Counted from the stretch's first letter, positions 20,188 through 29,769 are shown. The stretch is DNA of 64,000 bases from Corynebacterium kroppenstedtii (GCF_016894245.1 NZ_CP069792.1:62001-126000); one strand, 5' to 3'. The notes: generated by a model from the letters alone, not told the origin. Program-made: numbers and translations.

Positions 20188-20820
20188 ATGCGCCTTTCTC
20201 GCTCCACCGTCGCACTCAGTTCCATTGTCGTCGCCGCAACACTAGCTCTGACTGGATGCTCCCACGACAACTCATCGTCATCAACATCAACATCGCTCGT
20301 GACGTCGTCGGTTACGACGTCTCCATCATCTCCCTCCTCTTCTCCGTCGAAGTCTTCCGAGTCTCCTTCTTCAGAAGAGCCAAAGAGTACCGAGAACCGC
20401 GACGAGCAAGACGAACCTGACAAAGAGAACGACAACAAAGATAAAAAGGACAATAAAAACGGGGATAAGGAGAAAGACAAAGAGAACAAGAAGCAAGCGG
20501 ACAACAAGCCGAACAACAACAAACCGGCCGATAATAAGCCCGAAGACAACCCCGCCCCACCTGTCGCCCCAGCCCCGGCCCCTAATAACGACGGTGGCGA
20601 CCGGCAAGATGAGGCACAAAGCCAGCAGCGACGCCAAGAAGATACACAGCCTAGTGAAACTTACCAATTGCAACCGTGGGAAAACTTCACCGTAAAGCAA
20701 CCCGTCGTAGAAAACTCTCCGTGTGGCCCGGAACTTGATCGCGGTGCCACTGGACAAACCAAAGAAGGAAAGCCACTGCATTGCTCAGACAGCACGAACC
20801 CCAAGTGGGTTCCCTGGTGA
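20188..20820 (+). CDS. Secreted lipoprotein with low-complexity stalk
   Basis: The N-terminus is a lipoprotein signal: basic residues, a hydrophobic stretch and the lipobox LTGC with the acylated cysteine at residue 24. About 110 residues of Ser/Thr, then Asp/Glu/Lys/Asn and finally Pro-rich sequence form a probable wall-spanning stalk. The last 35 residues hold a small motif of the form C-G-N8-G-N8-L-H-C followed by a tryptophan, seen in many actinobacterial lipoproteins and probably disulfide-bonded. Function is unknown. It is transcribed alone, with a direct-repeat leader, and heads a group of small exported proteins. Confidence 0.8.
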   Translation: MRLSRSTVALSSIVVAATLALTGCSHDNSSSSTSTSLVTSSVTTSPSSPSSSPSKSSESPSSEEPKSTENRDEQDEPDKENDNKDKKDNKNGDKEKDKENKKQADNKPNNNKPADNKPEDNPAPPVAPAPAPNNDGGDRQDEAQSQQRRQEDTQPSETYQLQPWENFTVKQPVVENSPCGPELDRGATGQTKEGKPLHCSDSTNPKWVPW

Positions 20821-21011
20821 CCACACCACCCGGGAGAAATGACCGGTAAAACCTCTATGGAATGTGAATCAGCCGGCATGAATTGACGCGCAGGGGGTGG
20901 TGTCCAACCTAGGGTTGATATATGTTGTACATGTCACCATCGAACTCGTTGACCCTGCATTATCCAGGAAAACGTGCGGTGGTGTGCCCATCCCTCTGAA
21001 AGGACACCGTA

Positions 21012-21401
21012 ATGAAGAATACAAAGGCTATCCTCGGTAGTCTGGCGCTCGCAGGCGCACTCACCGTCGGAGCCCCGGCTGCTCAGGCGGCAGAAGCTCC
21101 CTCAGCCCCCGCCGCAAGCGCCACGCACCAGGAGGAATCGGCGACCTCCACCACGGATCAGCAAAAAGACTCCACGACGGATGACGCTGATAAGGATAGC
21201 GCTGAGCACAAGGCGTACGTTACCAAGTGCACGCTTAGCACGCTCGGTGGAGCGCTTACCGGCATCTTGACCGGTGCTACTGCCGGCACCGTCTTCGGCC
21301 CCGGCGTCGGCAACATCGTTGGAGCAGTGATCGGTGGCCTCGGTGGAGGCATCACCGGTGGTCTCAAAGGCTGCCTGCCCGCTGAGAACAGCGCAGCCTA
21401 A
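21012..21401 (+). CDS. Secreted glycine-zipper peptide, bacteriocin-like
   Basis: A Sec signal peptide ends at APAAQA (cleavage after residue 26). An acidic Ser/Thr/Asp-rich segment follows (27-68). The C-terminal 60 residues are strongly hydrophobic and glycine-rich, with repeated GxxxG spacing (for example TGILTGATAGTVFG and GAVIGGLGGGITGG), bounded by cysteines 73 and 121 that could form a disulfide. This composition resembles microcin V and class II two-peptide bacteriocins, or glycine-zipper membrane proteins. AAAGGA lies about 8 bases before the ATG and a T-run terminator follows, so it is a monocistronic gene. No immunity or dedicated transporter gene is next to it. The membrane-active role is inference. 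Confidence 0.75.
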   Translation: MKNTKAILGSLALAGALTVGAPAAQAAEAPSAPAASATHQEESATSTTDQQKDSTTDDADKDSAEHKAYVTKCTLSTLGGALTGILTGATAGTVFGPGVGNIVGAVIGGLGGGITGGLKGCLPAENSAA

Positions 21402-21444
21402 TAGGATCAGTTCATCATCCACGATCGAATAAGGTCGATTCTAT

Positions 21445-21468
21445 ACCGCCCACCCGTGGGCGGTTTTT
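21445..21468 (+). terminator. Terminator of the glycine-zipper gene
   Basis: ACCGCCCA (21445-21452) pairs with TGGGCGGT (21457-21464), followed by TTTT (21464-21468). Confidence 0.85.
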
Positions 21469-22086
21469 GTTTGTTAAATACTGTTTTTTTAACTTCACTT
21501 TTGGAATATTAGAAAAATTCTCCCGTTTAGATAACGAAGTAAACAGCATTCCAAGTACAATCCACTTGATTAACGGGATTGCATACTTAATGCACTCATC
21601 ACCCAGGAAATGATGAACTAACTCTTTTACAAGTGCCCAGCATTCATGAATGGCGATTGCTGTTAGGAAGGGAGTGTGGCGCGATTCAGCATTGCCGGTT
21701 CGCCGGTAACTTCAGCCCATCCGAAAAGCGATACGCACCATCCTGCATCATCTCGCGAAAATATGGGCACGCGTTCGTTTGCCGGCACCCTACTAGCCAC
21801 TACAATCCCCACCAGGTCATAAACGGGGGGAAGAATTATCGGGTAGCGGTACCCCCATTCGGCGTCCGAAATATTCTCTTTCACACAGCACTACCGCCTC
21901 GAAAACAAGCTAGCCTGCGCACTTTCATCCACAACAGTACAAGAGAAGTGCTAAAACGACGGGAAAAGACGCAAAGCTTACATTTCCCCAGCTAACACCC
22001 TGACTTTTCGGGGCGAATATAGAGTTGCCTGGCTGATCCACCGCCCCTAACCCCTGGGGCATAGCTGAAGAACTGGGTGTATTAAT
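21469..22086. other. AT-rich region without a convincing gene
   Basis: The first 150 bases are markedly A/T-rich. A minus-strand GTG frame at 21663-21884 (73 codons, weak GAGGCGG upstream) has a protein-like composition but no recognisable domain, and a plus-strand frame at 21633-21995 overlaps it. Neither can be supported alone; a decayed gene is possible. Confidence 0.4.
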
Positions 22087-22102
22087 CCACCTAATTCAGG
22101 TG
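22087..22102. promoter_or_regulatory. Inverted repeat upstream of the second lipoprotein gene
   Basis: CACCT (22088-22092) and AGGTG (22098-22102) flank AATTC, 30 bases before the start codon. It may be an operator near the transcription start. Confidence 0.3.
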
Positions 22103-22131
22103 TGGACAGCGCAACAAAGGAACACATAATC

Positions 22132-22668
22132 ATGCACAAACGACTTCAAGGCGTCGCCCTCGCCGCGCTACTCGCAGCGCTATCTCTTTCGGCTTGCACC
22201 GACAATGGCGGAAACGACACAAAGTCATCTTCCGTACCGACGGCGACATTAACCAGCACGATATCTTCCTCGTCCAGCACCACGTCGTCCGAACCAACGC
22301 AAACCGAAACTACTGCCGCTAATCCGTCAACTGAACCAAGAGAGCAACCCGCCGTCACACAAGGTCAGACTCAATCTGATGGCGTCATTGGCTACACCGG
22401 AGCACCAGGGTTTGATCGCCCACATCTTCTCAACAAGACAATTAGCAGCTGCGGAAATCCCCAACTACACGAAACCGGAACCACATTTTTCACTGACGGA
22501 ACCTCGGGATGGACGCAGCACTGTGCCACCCAAATGGCAAACCAGCGGCCCATAACCACCCAACCACCGCAGGTTGGCCCAAGCTCTGGAGAGATCCAAA
22601 GCTGGTGGATGGACTGTATCTCATCCCACGATGAACAGTACTGCCGAGACACCGACCCCTACCACTAA
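22132..22668 (+). CDS. Small secreted lipoprotein, Ser/Thr-rich
   Basis: The signal peptide MHKRLQGVALAALLAALSLSAC ends in the lipobox LSAC. About 55 residues of Ser/Thr-rich linker follow, then a C-terminal domain of about 90 residues with four cysteines (SSCGNPQ, TQHCATQ, MDCISS, YCRDT) that could form two disulfides. The first cysteine pair resembles the CG...HC pair of the lipoprotein at 20188. The ATG at 22132 is chosen for its AAAGGA ribosome site and because the signal peptide begins there; the frame extends 10 codons upstream. It is followed after 25 bp by the Ltp-repeat membrane protein gene, probably in one operon. Function is unknown. Confidence 0.8.
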   Translation: MHKRLQGVALAALLAALSLSACTDNGGNDTKSSSVPTATLTSTISSSSSTTSSEPTQTETTAANPSTEPREQPAVTQGQTQSDGVIGYTGAPGFDRPHLLNKTISSCGNPQLHETGTTFFTDGTSGWTQHCATQMANQRPITTQPPQVGPSSGEIQSWWMDCISSHDEQYCRDTDPYH

Positions 22669-22693
22669 TCCATTAGGAAAGAGAGAGCATCTC

Positions 22694-23461
22694 ATGAAGA
22701 TCGTCCCCACAAACACAAAGACCGGTAAAGACAAAGCTATCGTTGTTGCCTGGTGGTTTATGGCATTATTCGCGATTATCAGCTTGTTTACTGGTGGCAA
22801 CGCATCCAGCAGGATCGGCGGATTTTTATTCTTCGCTATCATCGCTGCACTTCTCTCCTACGTCGCTACTCGCCGAATTCAGGATCAACAGACTGGAAAG
22901 CACACGTCGAGGAACTGGAAAGTCGTCGCACCAGTGGCTGCCATTGCGCTAATCGCCGCTATGGCAATTGGTGGATCCGGCAGTGACACAGACGCAAAAG
23001 ATGGCAATACAGCTGCCGCAGGGAAAAGCGCTTCCACGGAGCCTCCCACCCAAGGGGTTGCGAATGATACTGCGGAGGCAGTAGCTCCAAATCCTGCACC
23101 ACAAGAAACTTCCACAAAGGTCTCGGCTCCAACGACAGACAGTGATAAATCATCCTCCTCTGCTGAACAGAAGAAGGCACTAGCTAAAGCCAAGGTCTAC
23201 ACCACAATGGCGGGTTTTTCTAAGGGCAAACTCTACGAGCAGTTGACCAGTGATTACGGAGAAAAATTCTCGCCTGACGCTGCGCAATATGCGGTCGATC
23301 ACGTAGACGTCGATTGGAATGAACAAGCGCTAAAATCCGCGAAAAACTACGAGAAAACGATGAATATGTCGCGTGACGCCATCTACGACCAACTGACTAG
23401 CGATTACGGGGAAAAGTTCACTCCTGACCAAGCGCAATACGCAATCGATCACCTTCACTAG
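22694..23461 (+). CDS. Membrane protein with two Ltp repeats (host cell surface-exposed lipoprotein family)
   Basis: Three hydrophobic segments lie near residues 17-34, 42-60 and 77-95, followed by an Ala/Thr/Ser-rich linker and two C-terminal repeats of about 47 residues. Both repeats contain YDQLTSDYGEKF or YEQLTSDYGEKF and then AQYA(V/I)DH, the signature of the Ltp domain (PF07553). In the streptococcal prophage TP-J34 lipoprotein, such repeats block phage DNA injection. Here no lipobox is present; the membrane helices provide the anchor instead. The ATG at 22694 has AGGAAAGAGAG upstream. An anti-phage or surface role is inference from the domain. Confidence 0.82.
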   Translation: MKIVPTNTKTGKDKAIVVAWWFMALFAIISLFTGGNASSRIGGFLFFAIIAALLSYVATRRIQDQQTGKHTSRNWKVVAPVAAIALIAAMAIGGSGSDTDAKDGNTAAAGKSASTEPPTQGVANDTAEAVAPNPAPQETSTKVSAPTTDSDKSSSSAEQKKALAKAKVYTTMAGFSKGKLYEQLTSDYGEKFSPDAAQYAVDHVDVDWNEQALKSAKNYEKTMNMSRDAIYDQLTSDYGEKFTPDQAQYAIDHLH

Positions 23462-23547
23462 TTTGAGAGTTTTCCGACAAACAGAATCACAGAAGAAAAA
23501 CTGCAACGCAATGTACACAATGCCACAGCGATAATGTTCAAATAAGC

Positions 23548-23754
23548 ATGATTCAAGAGGCGGGAAGAGTACGTCATACCGGCGTAGGAATCGCAGGTCA
23601 CACCAACAACGCTGCACGTGGCCTCATGGCCGTTTCCACGCTGGGAGTGTCGAATCTAGTCTGGAAGAAATCAAAAGGTGCCAGCTCTCAAAAGTTTAAA
23701 ACTCGAAAGATGTGCGTCTGCCAGGACTGTGGACACAGTTGGGGAATTAAATAA
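23548..23754 (+). CDS. Zinc-ribbon miniprotein
   Basis: A 68-residue basic protein. The first half includes GIAGHTNNAARGLMAVSTLG, predicted to be a short amphipathic helix; the end reads MCVCQDCGHSWGIK, a CxxCG half zinc knuckle. A single half-site would need a partner cysteine pair, for example by dimerisation. No ribosome site is obvious before the ATG. I believe similar short proteins occur in other corynebacterial genomes, but the function is unknown. The gene lies between the Ltp-repeat gene and a region lacking genes. Confidence 0.5.
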   Translation: MIQEAGRVRHTGVGIAGHTNNAARGLMAVSTLGVSNLVWKKSKGASSQKFKTRKMCVCQDCGHSWGIK

Positions 23755-24211
23755 CCCCGTGCCACCGAAAACTCTCGATCTCATGACCGGCCCATGACAT
23801 GATCATTGCCGGAGCAAGCATCACCAGCGAAAGCACCGCCTAAAGCCCTGAGTGTCGCAAGGCACCTATGGGCATATCTCTACGATCTGAACGGGTCGTC
23901 TACAGGTGGCTGAGCGGCCCCAAATTAACGGGGCGCTCCTCCTTCCCTCGCGCTGAGCGACGGGCCTGACTATGAGTGGCCTGTTTCAGATGTCGTCACG
24001 ATGTAGTCACACTGCCTAAACCCCCGTTTGGCATATAAAAGACTATAAACTGCGCAAACAGTAAAAATGTTGTGCACCCTTAATGGGATTCGAACTCAGG
24101 CACTAGACCACCCTGATTAACACAAACAAGTAACCGGGTCCCAGGCCTCAGGCCATGTCCTCTATTCAAGGTAAACGTAAAAATAGGCGGATCGGCACAC
24201 ATACAGAGGTA
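23755..24211. other. Region without a gene; tRNA-like fragment
   Basis: No supported gene was found. A GCCCC-N8-GGGGC hairpin lies at 23917-23934. At 24071-24100 (minus strand) is a sequence resembling the T-arm and 3' end of a tRNA, described separately. The rest looks like decayed sequence. Confidence 0.45.
24071..24100 (-). other. tRNA 3'-end-like fragment, possible attachment-site remnant
   Basis: On the minus strand the sequence reads CCTGAGTTCGAATCCCATTA followed by AGGGTGCACA. It contains GTTCGAATCCCA, shared with the tRNA-Leu gene 0.6 kb away, but there is no cloverleaf upstream and the T-stem is mispaired. Integrating elements often leave such copies; no integrase is in this window. 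Confidence 0.4.
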
Positions 24212-24415
24212 CTAACTCTTTACGAGCGATTCGGCGTTCCGTCCCCATATAAACCACACAATCGGCCCCAGGATGGGGAATGTGAACGTAACTACAATCC
24301 AGACTACTTTTCCGAAAACGGTATAGCGACTCGAGGACAAGATTGAAACCAGAGCGGCAATAAAAATTATGAGCGGTATCGCGATGAGAAGTACCAACCC
24401 GATCAACGCCAACAT
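24212..24415 (-). CDS. PLDc_N-domain membrane miniprotein
   Basis: A 67-residue protein made of two hydrophobic helices (LALIGLVLLIAIPLIIFIAA and VFGKVVWIVVTFTFPILGPI) joined by a short loop and ending in VWFIWGRN. This is the PLDc_N pattern found at the start of cardiolipin synthases and in many stand-alone small membrane proteins. The ATG at 24415 is preferred to one at 24445 because a GGGGGG-rich ribosome site lies 5 bases before it. Function is unknown. It lies between the accessory stretch and tRNA-Leu. Confidence 0.7.
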   Translation of the reverse strand: MLALIGLVLLIAIPLIIFIAALVSILSSSRYTVFGKVVWIVVTFTFPILGPIVWFIWGRNAESLVKS

Positions 24416-24685
24416 TGATCCCCCCTCATCGCTCGCGGCGGCCATGGCAGCTAAATAAAATCCGAAAATTACTAAACCCCTTTTCCTAAAACAGCCAAAT
24501 CAAACGACCGTAGCTAACCTAAACTGTCGAGACCCAGGCTATCCAAAGTCATGAAGGAATTAAAGAGAAAAGAGGATTACACGTTTAGATTTTGCCCTTA
24601 CTTGGATCGAGGCATTCTTACGAAACGGGGAAGCCCTAGACGCACCAACTAACGTTTCCGCTGGTCAAACGGTTAAAAAGACTAG

Positions 24686-24759
24686 TGCCCCCAGTGGGAT
24701 TCGAACCCACACTGAATGGATTTTAAGTCCACTGCCTCTGCCAATTGGGCTATAGGGGC
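24686..24759 (-). tRNA. tRNA-Leu (anticodon TAA)
   Basis: Read on the minus strand, the acceptor arms GCCCCTA and TGGGGGC pair, with discriminator A. The anticodon stem GTGGA/TCCAT encloses CTTAAAA, giving anticodon TAA. The T-arm is GTGGG-TTCGAAT-CCCAC. The variable loop is only 5 nt (TCAGT), so this 74-nt leucine tRNA is class I in shape, unlike ordinary leucine tRNAs with a long variable arm. CCA is not encoded. Confidence 0.93.
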
Positions 24760-24849
24760 ACCGCCATTGGCGACATACCGAACCACGCCGGTAAGCACAA
24801 CAGCGAGCCTCATCTTACCGCGTTACTCCACAGACACAGAATCCCGTGG

Positions 24850-26451
24850 TCACGCCTCGAAAGTAACTCGTTGCCTAGCTAATCCTGCGATGATTCCGTC
24901 CAAAATATCTTTCTCGCTCACGGTGATCTGTTCGATGCCGGCCTTAGTGCGGAAGAACTCCACAATCGCGTCAATAATCAGCGTTCCTCCACCGATAACA
25001 TCCGCACGACCAGGCAAAATCTGCGGCCGATCCTTCCTCTGCGCCACCGTCTCCGCACGAACCTTAGCCGTCGTCGCGAGAATATCGTCCGTGTCAAGCG
25101 TCGAAAGATGGATTTGTTCTGGAATGTACTCAGGCAAGTCCTGAACCACTGCCGAGACAGTCGTAAAGGTACCGGCACAGCCGACAACTGTCACCACCTC
25201 AGCAAGAGGTAAGTCTTTCGCAGCCTCACGCACATTTTTGTCGACGATCTCGCGGGCCGCTGCACACTCCCCATCCGTCGGAGGATCCGAGTGCAAAAAG
25301 CGCTCCGACAACCGGACGCTGCCCATCTGGGTCGACACAGCACCCACAACGTCCCCGGCTGCGTCCCCCACAACGAACTCAGTCGAACCGCCACCGACGT
25401 CAATGACCACGATGGGCCCCTCGGAATCTACATCCATTGTCGCGCCGAGGTAAGAAAGGCGAGCTTCTTCCGTGCCCTCAATCACTTCCGCCACGGTCCC
25501 AGGAGCAACCCGGTCGAGCTCAGCCTTCGTCATGGCGAAGAAATCATCTCTGTTCGACGCATCCCGCGTTGCTGACGTCGCAACCATACGAACAGCACTC
25601 ACGCCATGATCGACCATCACGTCGACATAACCACGCAGCGCAGCCCGCGTCCGCTCGATCGCAGCTGGCGACAATTGCCCCGAACTATCGACACCTTCGC
25701 CCAGACGAACGATGGTGTTCTTCCGAGTAACCTCGCGCACAACCTTCCCAGACTGTGCATCGACGTCGGCAATGAGCAGACGGATGGAATTAGTACCACA
25801 ATCTACAGCAGCTAGAGATAGCGTGCCGGGGGGCTGGGTGCCAGGGGCGTCGTTCGGGCCCCCACTCGAGTCCGCCGAATGAGTCTCGAGCGAAGAATCG
25901 GTAGCCATGGGCCAGCTAATCCCCAGCTCGTCTACCGTCGGCCATTGAGACGGAAGGGCAGTCCCCCGCAGTTCAGGGTTGTGGGCCAGCGCCAAAGCGA
26001 CGGTCTCGGTACCCAGGCGAACGGTATCCGGCCCCTCCGCCAGAGCGAAAGCCATTAAAACGTGCAGGCACTTCACCCGGTCGGGCATTCCGCCACCGGA
26101 AAAGGAGGTTCCCAGATTCTCAATGCTGTTGCGGAGACTCAGGTAGTGTTCATGCGCAGCCCGGTAATCGGCCGCCAGCACCTCATCAGTTTCCAGCCGC
26201 TCAGTCATCCATTTCATGACCCCAGCGACCTCAAGCCGCGACGCCTCCGCCGTCAAACGCGGATCAGTCAGGTAGTACAGCGTCGGAAAAGGGGTGCCAT
26301 CGTCCAGCCGGGGGGCCGTCGTCACCACAGCCGGCTGGCCATCGGGAGTGCGATATGCCACCTCAAGGGCACCACGGGGACGCCGACCTAACTGGTCGGT
26401 CATGATGGCCATATCTTCGCTAGACACTCCGGAGAAACTCGTCATGTCCAC
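24850..26451 (-). CDS. ppx: DUF501 - exopolyphosphatase (Ppx/GppA) fusion
   Basis: Residues 1-175 match DUF501 (for example LGRRPRGALEVAYRTPDG, TPFPTLYYLTDPRL and the metal-binding-like PDRVKCLHVLMAFALAEGP). A Ser/Pro-rich linker follows, and residues 211-533 are an actin-like Ppx/GppA phosphatase with DCGTNSIRLLI, EGTEEARLSYLG and VIDVGGGSTEFVVG. The C-terminal domain hydrolyses polyphosphate or (p)ppGpp pentaphosphate. In mycobacteria and other corynebacteria these are two adjacent genes (Rv1025, Rv1026); here one frame is open throughout. An internal ATG after the DUF501 part (MATDSSLE) could still give a separate Ppx. It is the last gene of the eno operon. Confidence 0.9.
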   Translation of the reverse strand: MDMTSFSGVSSEDMAIMTDQLGRRPRGALEVAYRTPDGQPAVVTTAPRLDDGTPFPTLYYLTDPRLTAEASRLEVAGVMKWMTERLETDEVLAADYRAAHEHYLSLRNSIENLGTSFSGGGMPDRVKCLHVLMAFALAEGPDTVRLGTETVALALAHNPELRGTALPSQWPTVDELGISWPMATDSSLETHSADSSGGPNDAPGTQPPGTLSLAAVDCGTNSIRLLIADVDAQSGKVVREVTRKNTIVRLGEGVDSSGQLSPAAIERTRAALRGYVDVMVDHGVSAVRMVATSATRDASNRDDFFAMTKAELDRVAPGTVAEVIEGTEEARLSYLGATMDVDSEGPIVVIDVGGGSTEFVVGDAAGDVVGAVSTQMGSVRLSERFLHSDPPTDGECAAAREIVDKNVREAAKDLPLAEVVTVVGCAGTFTTVSAVVQDLPEYIPEQIHLSTLDTDDILATTAKVRAETVAQRKDRPQILPGRADVIGGGTLIIDAIVEFFRTKAGIEQITVSEKDILDGIIAGLARQRVTFEA

Positions 26452-26496
26452 TTATTTTAATTCTCTGCCAAGCCGGACCTAATTCCCAGGCCGAAC

Positions 26497-27282
26497 CTAA
26501 TTTCCATTTGCCGGTGCAGGCGCTTGACGGTTCGGATCCGGATCATTCACCGTCGGAACGCCCAATGATGGTGCTTCGTCCTCGTGCTGATTTTTCTCCG
26601 AAGGCTTCTCGCGGACCGAACTCCATAACTGCGTGTACCAGGGATCCTGATGTTCGTCTTTCTTCGGGTCCGATTCTTCCGAAGTGTTCGTCTTAATCGA
26701 GGGGTCAATAATCCGCCAGGACGTCTCCCCCCGCTCCACCATGCCTAAGCGCAGCCGAGCCTGCTCCTTGACGAAATCATCGTCATTGTACAAATCCAGC
26801 TGTTTTTGCAGTTCAGCCTTCTCTTCTTCCTGGTGCGCTATATCAATGTGAAGTTGTTGCAACTCACTACGTTGCTGAAAGTATGACTTCAGTGGCGATG
26901 CAACAGTCATCGTCATCGCCACTACAAGAACCGCAAGAATAATCAGCCTCGCCGCGGACTGTTGACTCGGAACGGTCAACACCCACTGTTTACCGTCGCG
27001 GCCGAAGCGAAGTTCTCGCAATCGACGTTGCGCCTGGCGCCGACGAGACTGGCGTGCCGGCTTAGGCAACGTGCCCTTCCGTGCCGATGTAGTATCCGGC
27101 TCCATACCAGCGTCGGAATTGGACAGAGTATCACCCTGACCAGGTTTGCCGGCCTGCTGGCCATTCATGCGATGGTCGGCGGCCGTTGACGCAGCAGTAG
27201 CGCTATCGACGTGATCGCGCTCTCCCCCTACCGGGAGAGAATCCGATCCTGCCGGCGATCCTGGTTCAGGTGTACGTGCCAT
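26497..27282 (-). CDS. FtsB/DivIC-family septum formation initiator
   Basis: This is a bitopic membrane protein of the divisome. A disordered, charged N-terminal region of about 110 residues precedes one transmembrane helix (LIILAVLVVAMTMTVAS), followed by a coiled coil (QRSELQQLHIDIAHQEEEKAELQKQ) and the family motif DDDFVKEQARLRLGMVERGE. The C-terminal 60 residues are again disordered. Rv1024 occupies the same place between eno and the DUF501 gene. It starts 11 bp after eno on the same strand. Interaction with FtsL/FtsQ-like partners is known for the family, not shown here. Confidence 0.9.
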   Translation of the reverse strand: MARTPEPGSPAGSDSLPVGGERDHVDSATAASTAADHRMNGQQAGKPGQGDTLSNSDAGMEPDTTSARKGTLPKPARQSRRRQAQRRLRELRFGRDGKQWVLTVPSQQSAARLIILAVLVVAMTMTVASPLKSYFQQRSELQQLHIDIAHQEEEKAELQKQLDLYNDDDFVKEQARLRLGMVERGETSWRIIDPSIKTNTSEESDPKKDEHQDPWYTQLWSSVREKPSEKNQHEDEAPSLGVPTVNDPDPNRQAPAPANGN

Positions 27283-27293
27283 AGGCTGTGATC

Positions 27294-28959
<1,666 letters not shown>

Positions 28960-29730
28960 TTACCGCGGCTTCTGCTGAAGCGAATAATTGGCAGCAGCTC
29001 GCCGTACATCCTCCACATACTGCGCCGAGTTATTGTATGACCGCACAGCCGATCTCCACCCATCCGCCGTCGATAAGTCACGGTCAAAATCGCACAAAAG
29101 ATTCACTGCCGCGACTGCAGCATCATCAATATTGTCGGGATCAGCCTTTCCATCCGCATTGGCATCAACCCCATACTTTTCCCATGATTGCGGAATGAAC
29201 TGCAGGGGCCCCATCGCCCGATCTTTTTCCTTATCGCCATCCAATTCGCCATTGTCGGTATCAGGCAGGTCCTCCACTCCAGGAGCACCATCGAGCTGGA
29301 CGCCACGGATATGCGGCTTCACGTCGCCATTGGAATCAATAGAAACCGAATCAAAATGATGTCCGTTATAGGTGCCGTGGCGAGTTTCTACCCATCCCAA
29401 ACCCGCGAGGGTCGTCCAATCCAGATGACACCCCGGCTTCGAATGACGGGCCACCACATTCGCATTCGCATAAGCGCTCAAAGCCTCAACAGAAATGCCA
29501 GTTTTCTTCGATATCGGCTCCGCCCAGGTCCGAAACTCTTCCGACGTACGCGTATGTTTAGTCGTATCGACTGCCGGAGCCGCAACTCCATTCGGCGGCG
29601 GAACATCCGACGGAATCGGCTTCCGCATCGACGAACTATCAGTATGGATGTGGGAGACTAACCAGCCAATAGCGACGATGACCAGCGCCAACACCGCGAT
29701 AACGGCAATGAGGGTACGTGCAGATTTCAT
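28960..29730 (-). CDS. Lytic murein transglycosylase, MltB-like (LpqU homologue)
   Basis: The enzyme cleaves peptidoglycan glycan strands. An N-terminal membrane anchor or signal (LIAVIAVLALVIVAIGWLV) and a Pro-rich linker are followed by an SLT_2 domain: catalytic glutamate in LAGLGWVETRHGTY, then DRAMGPLQFIPQSWEKYGVD and ADGKADPDNIDDAAVAA, typical of MltB-type enzymes in actinobacteria. Length is 257 residues. Its place between mazG and eno matches mycobacterial lpqU. There is no convincing lipobox, so it is probably membrane-anchored by the helix. The ATG at 29730 is preferred to one four codons upstream. Confidence 0.9.
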   Translation of the reverse strand: MKSARTLIAVIAVLALVIVAIGWLVSHIHTDSSSMRKPIPSDVPPPNGVAAPAVDTTKHTRTSEEFRTWAEPISKKTGISVEALSAYANANVVARHSKPGCHLDWTTLAGLGWVETRHGTYNGHHFDSVSIDSNGDVKPHIRGVQLDGAPGVEDLPDTDNGELDGDKEKDRAMGPLQFIPQSWEKYGVDANADGKADPDNIDDAAVAAVNLLCDFDRDLSTADGWRSAVRSYNNSAQYVEDVRRAAANYSLQQKPR

Positions 29731-29769
29731 AACCCAGAACACAGACTACGACTCAGTAAGATAACGACG

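Noticed and set aside
21663..21884. Minus-strand small gene of 73 codons
   Set aside because: Composition is protein-like, but the ribosome site is weak, no domain is recognised and an overlapping frame competes; left as unsupported.
24155..24346. Plus-strand frame over the PLDc_N gene
   Set aside because: It is antisense to a clear two-helix membrane protein with a good ribosome site.
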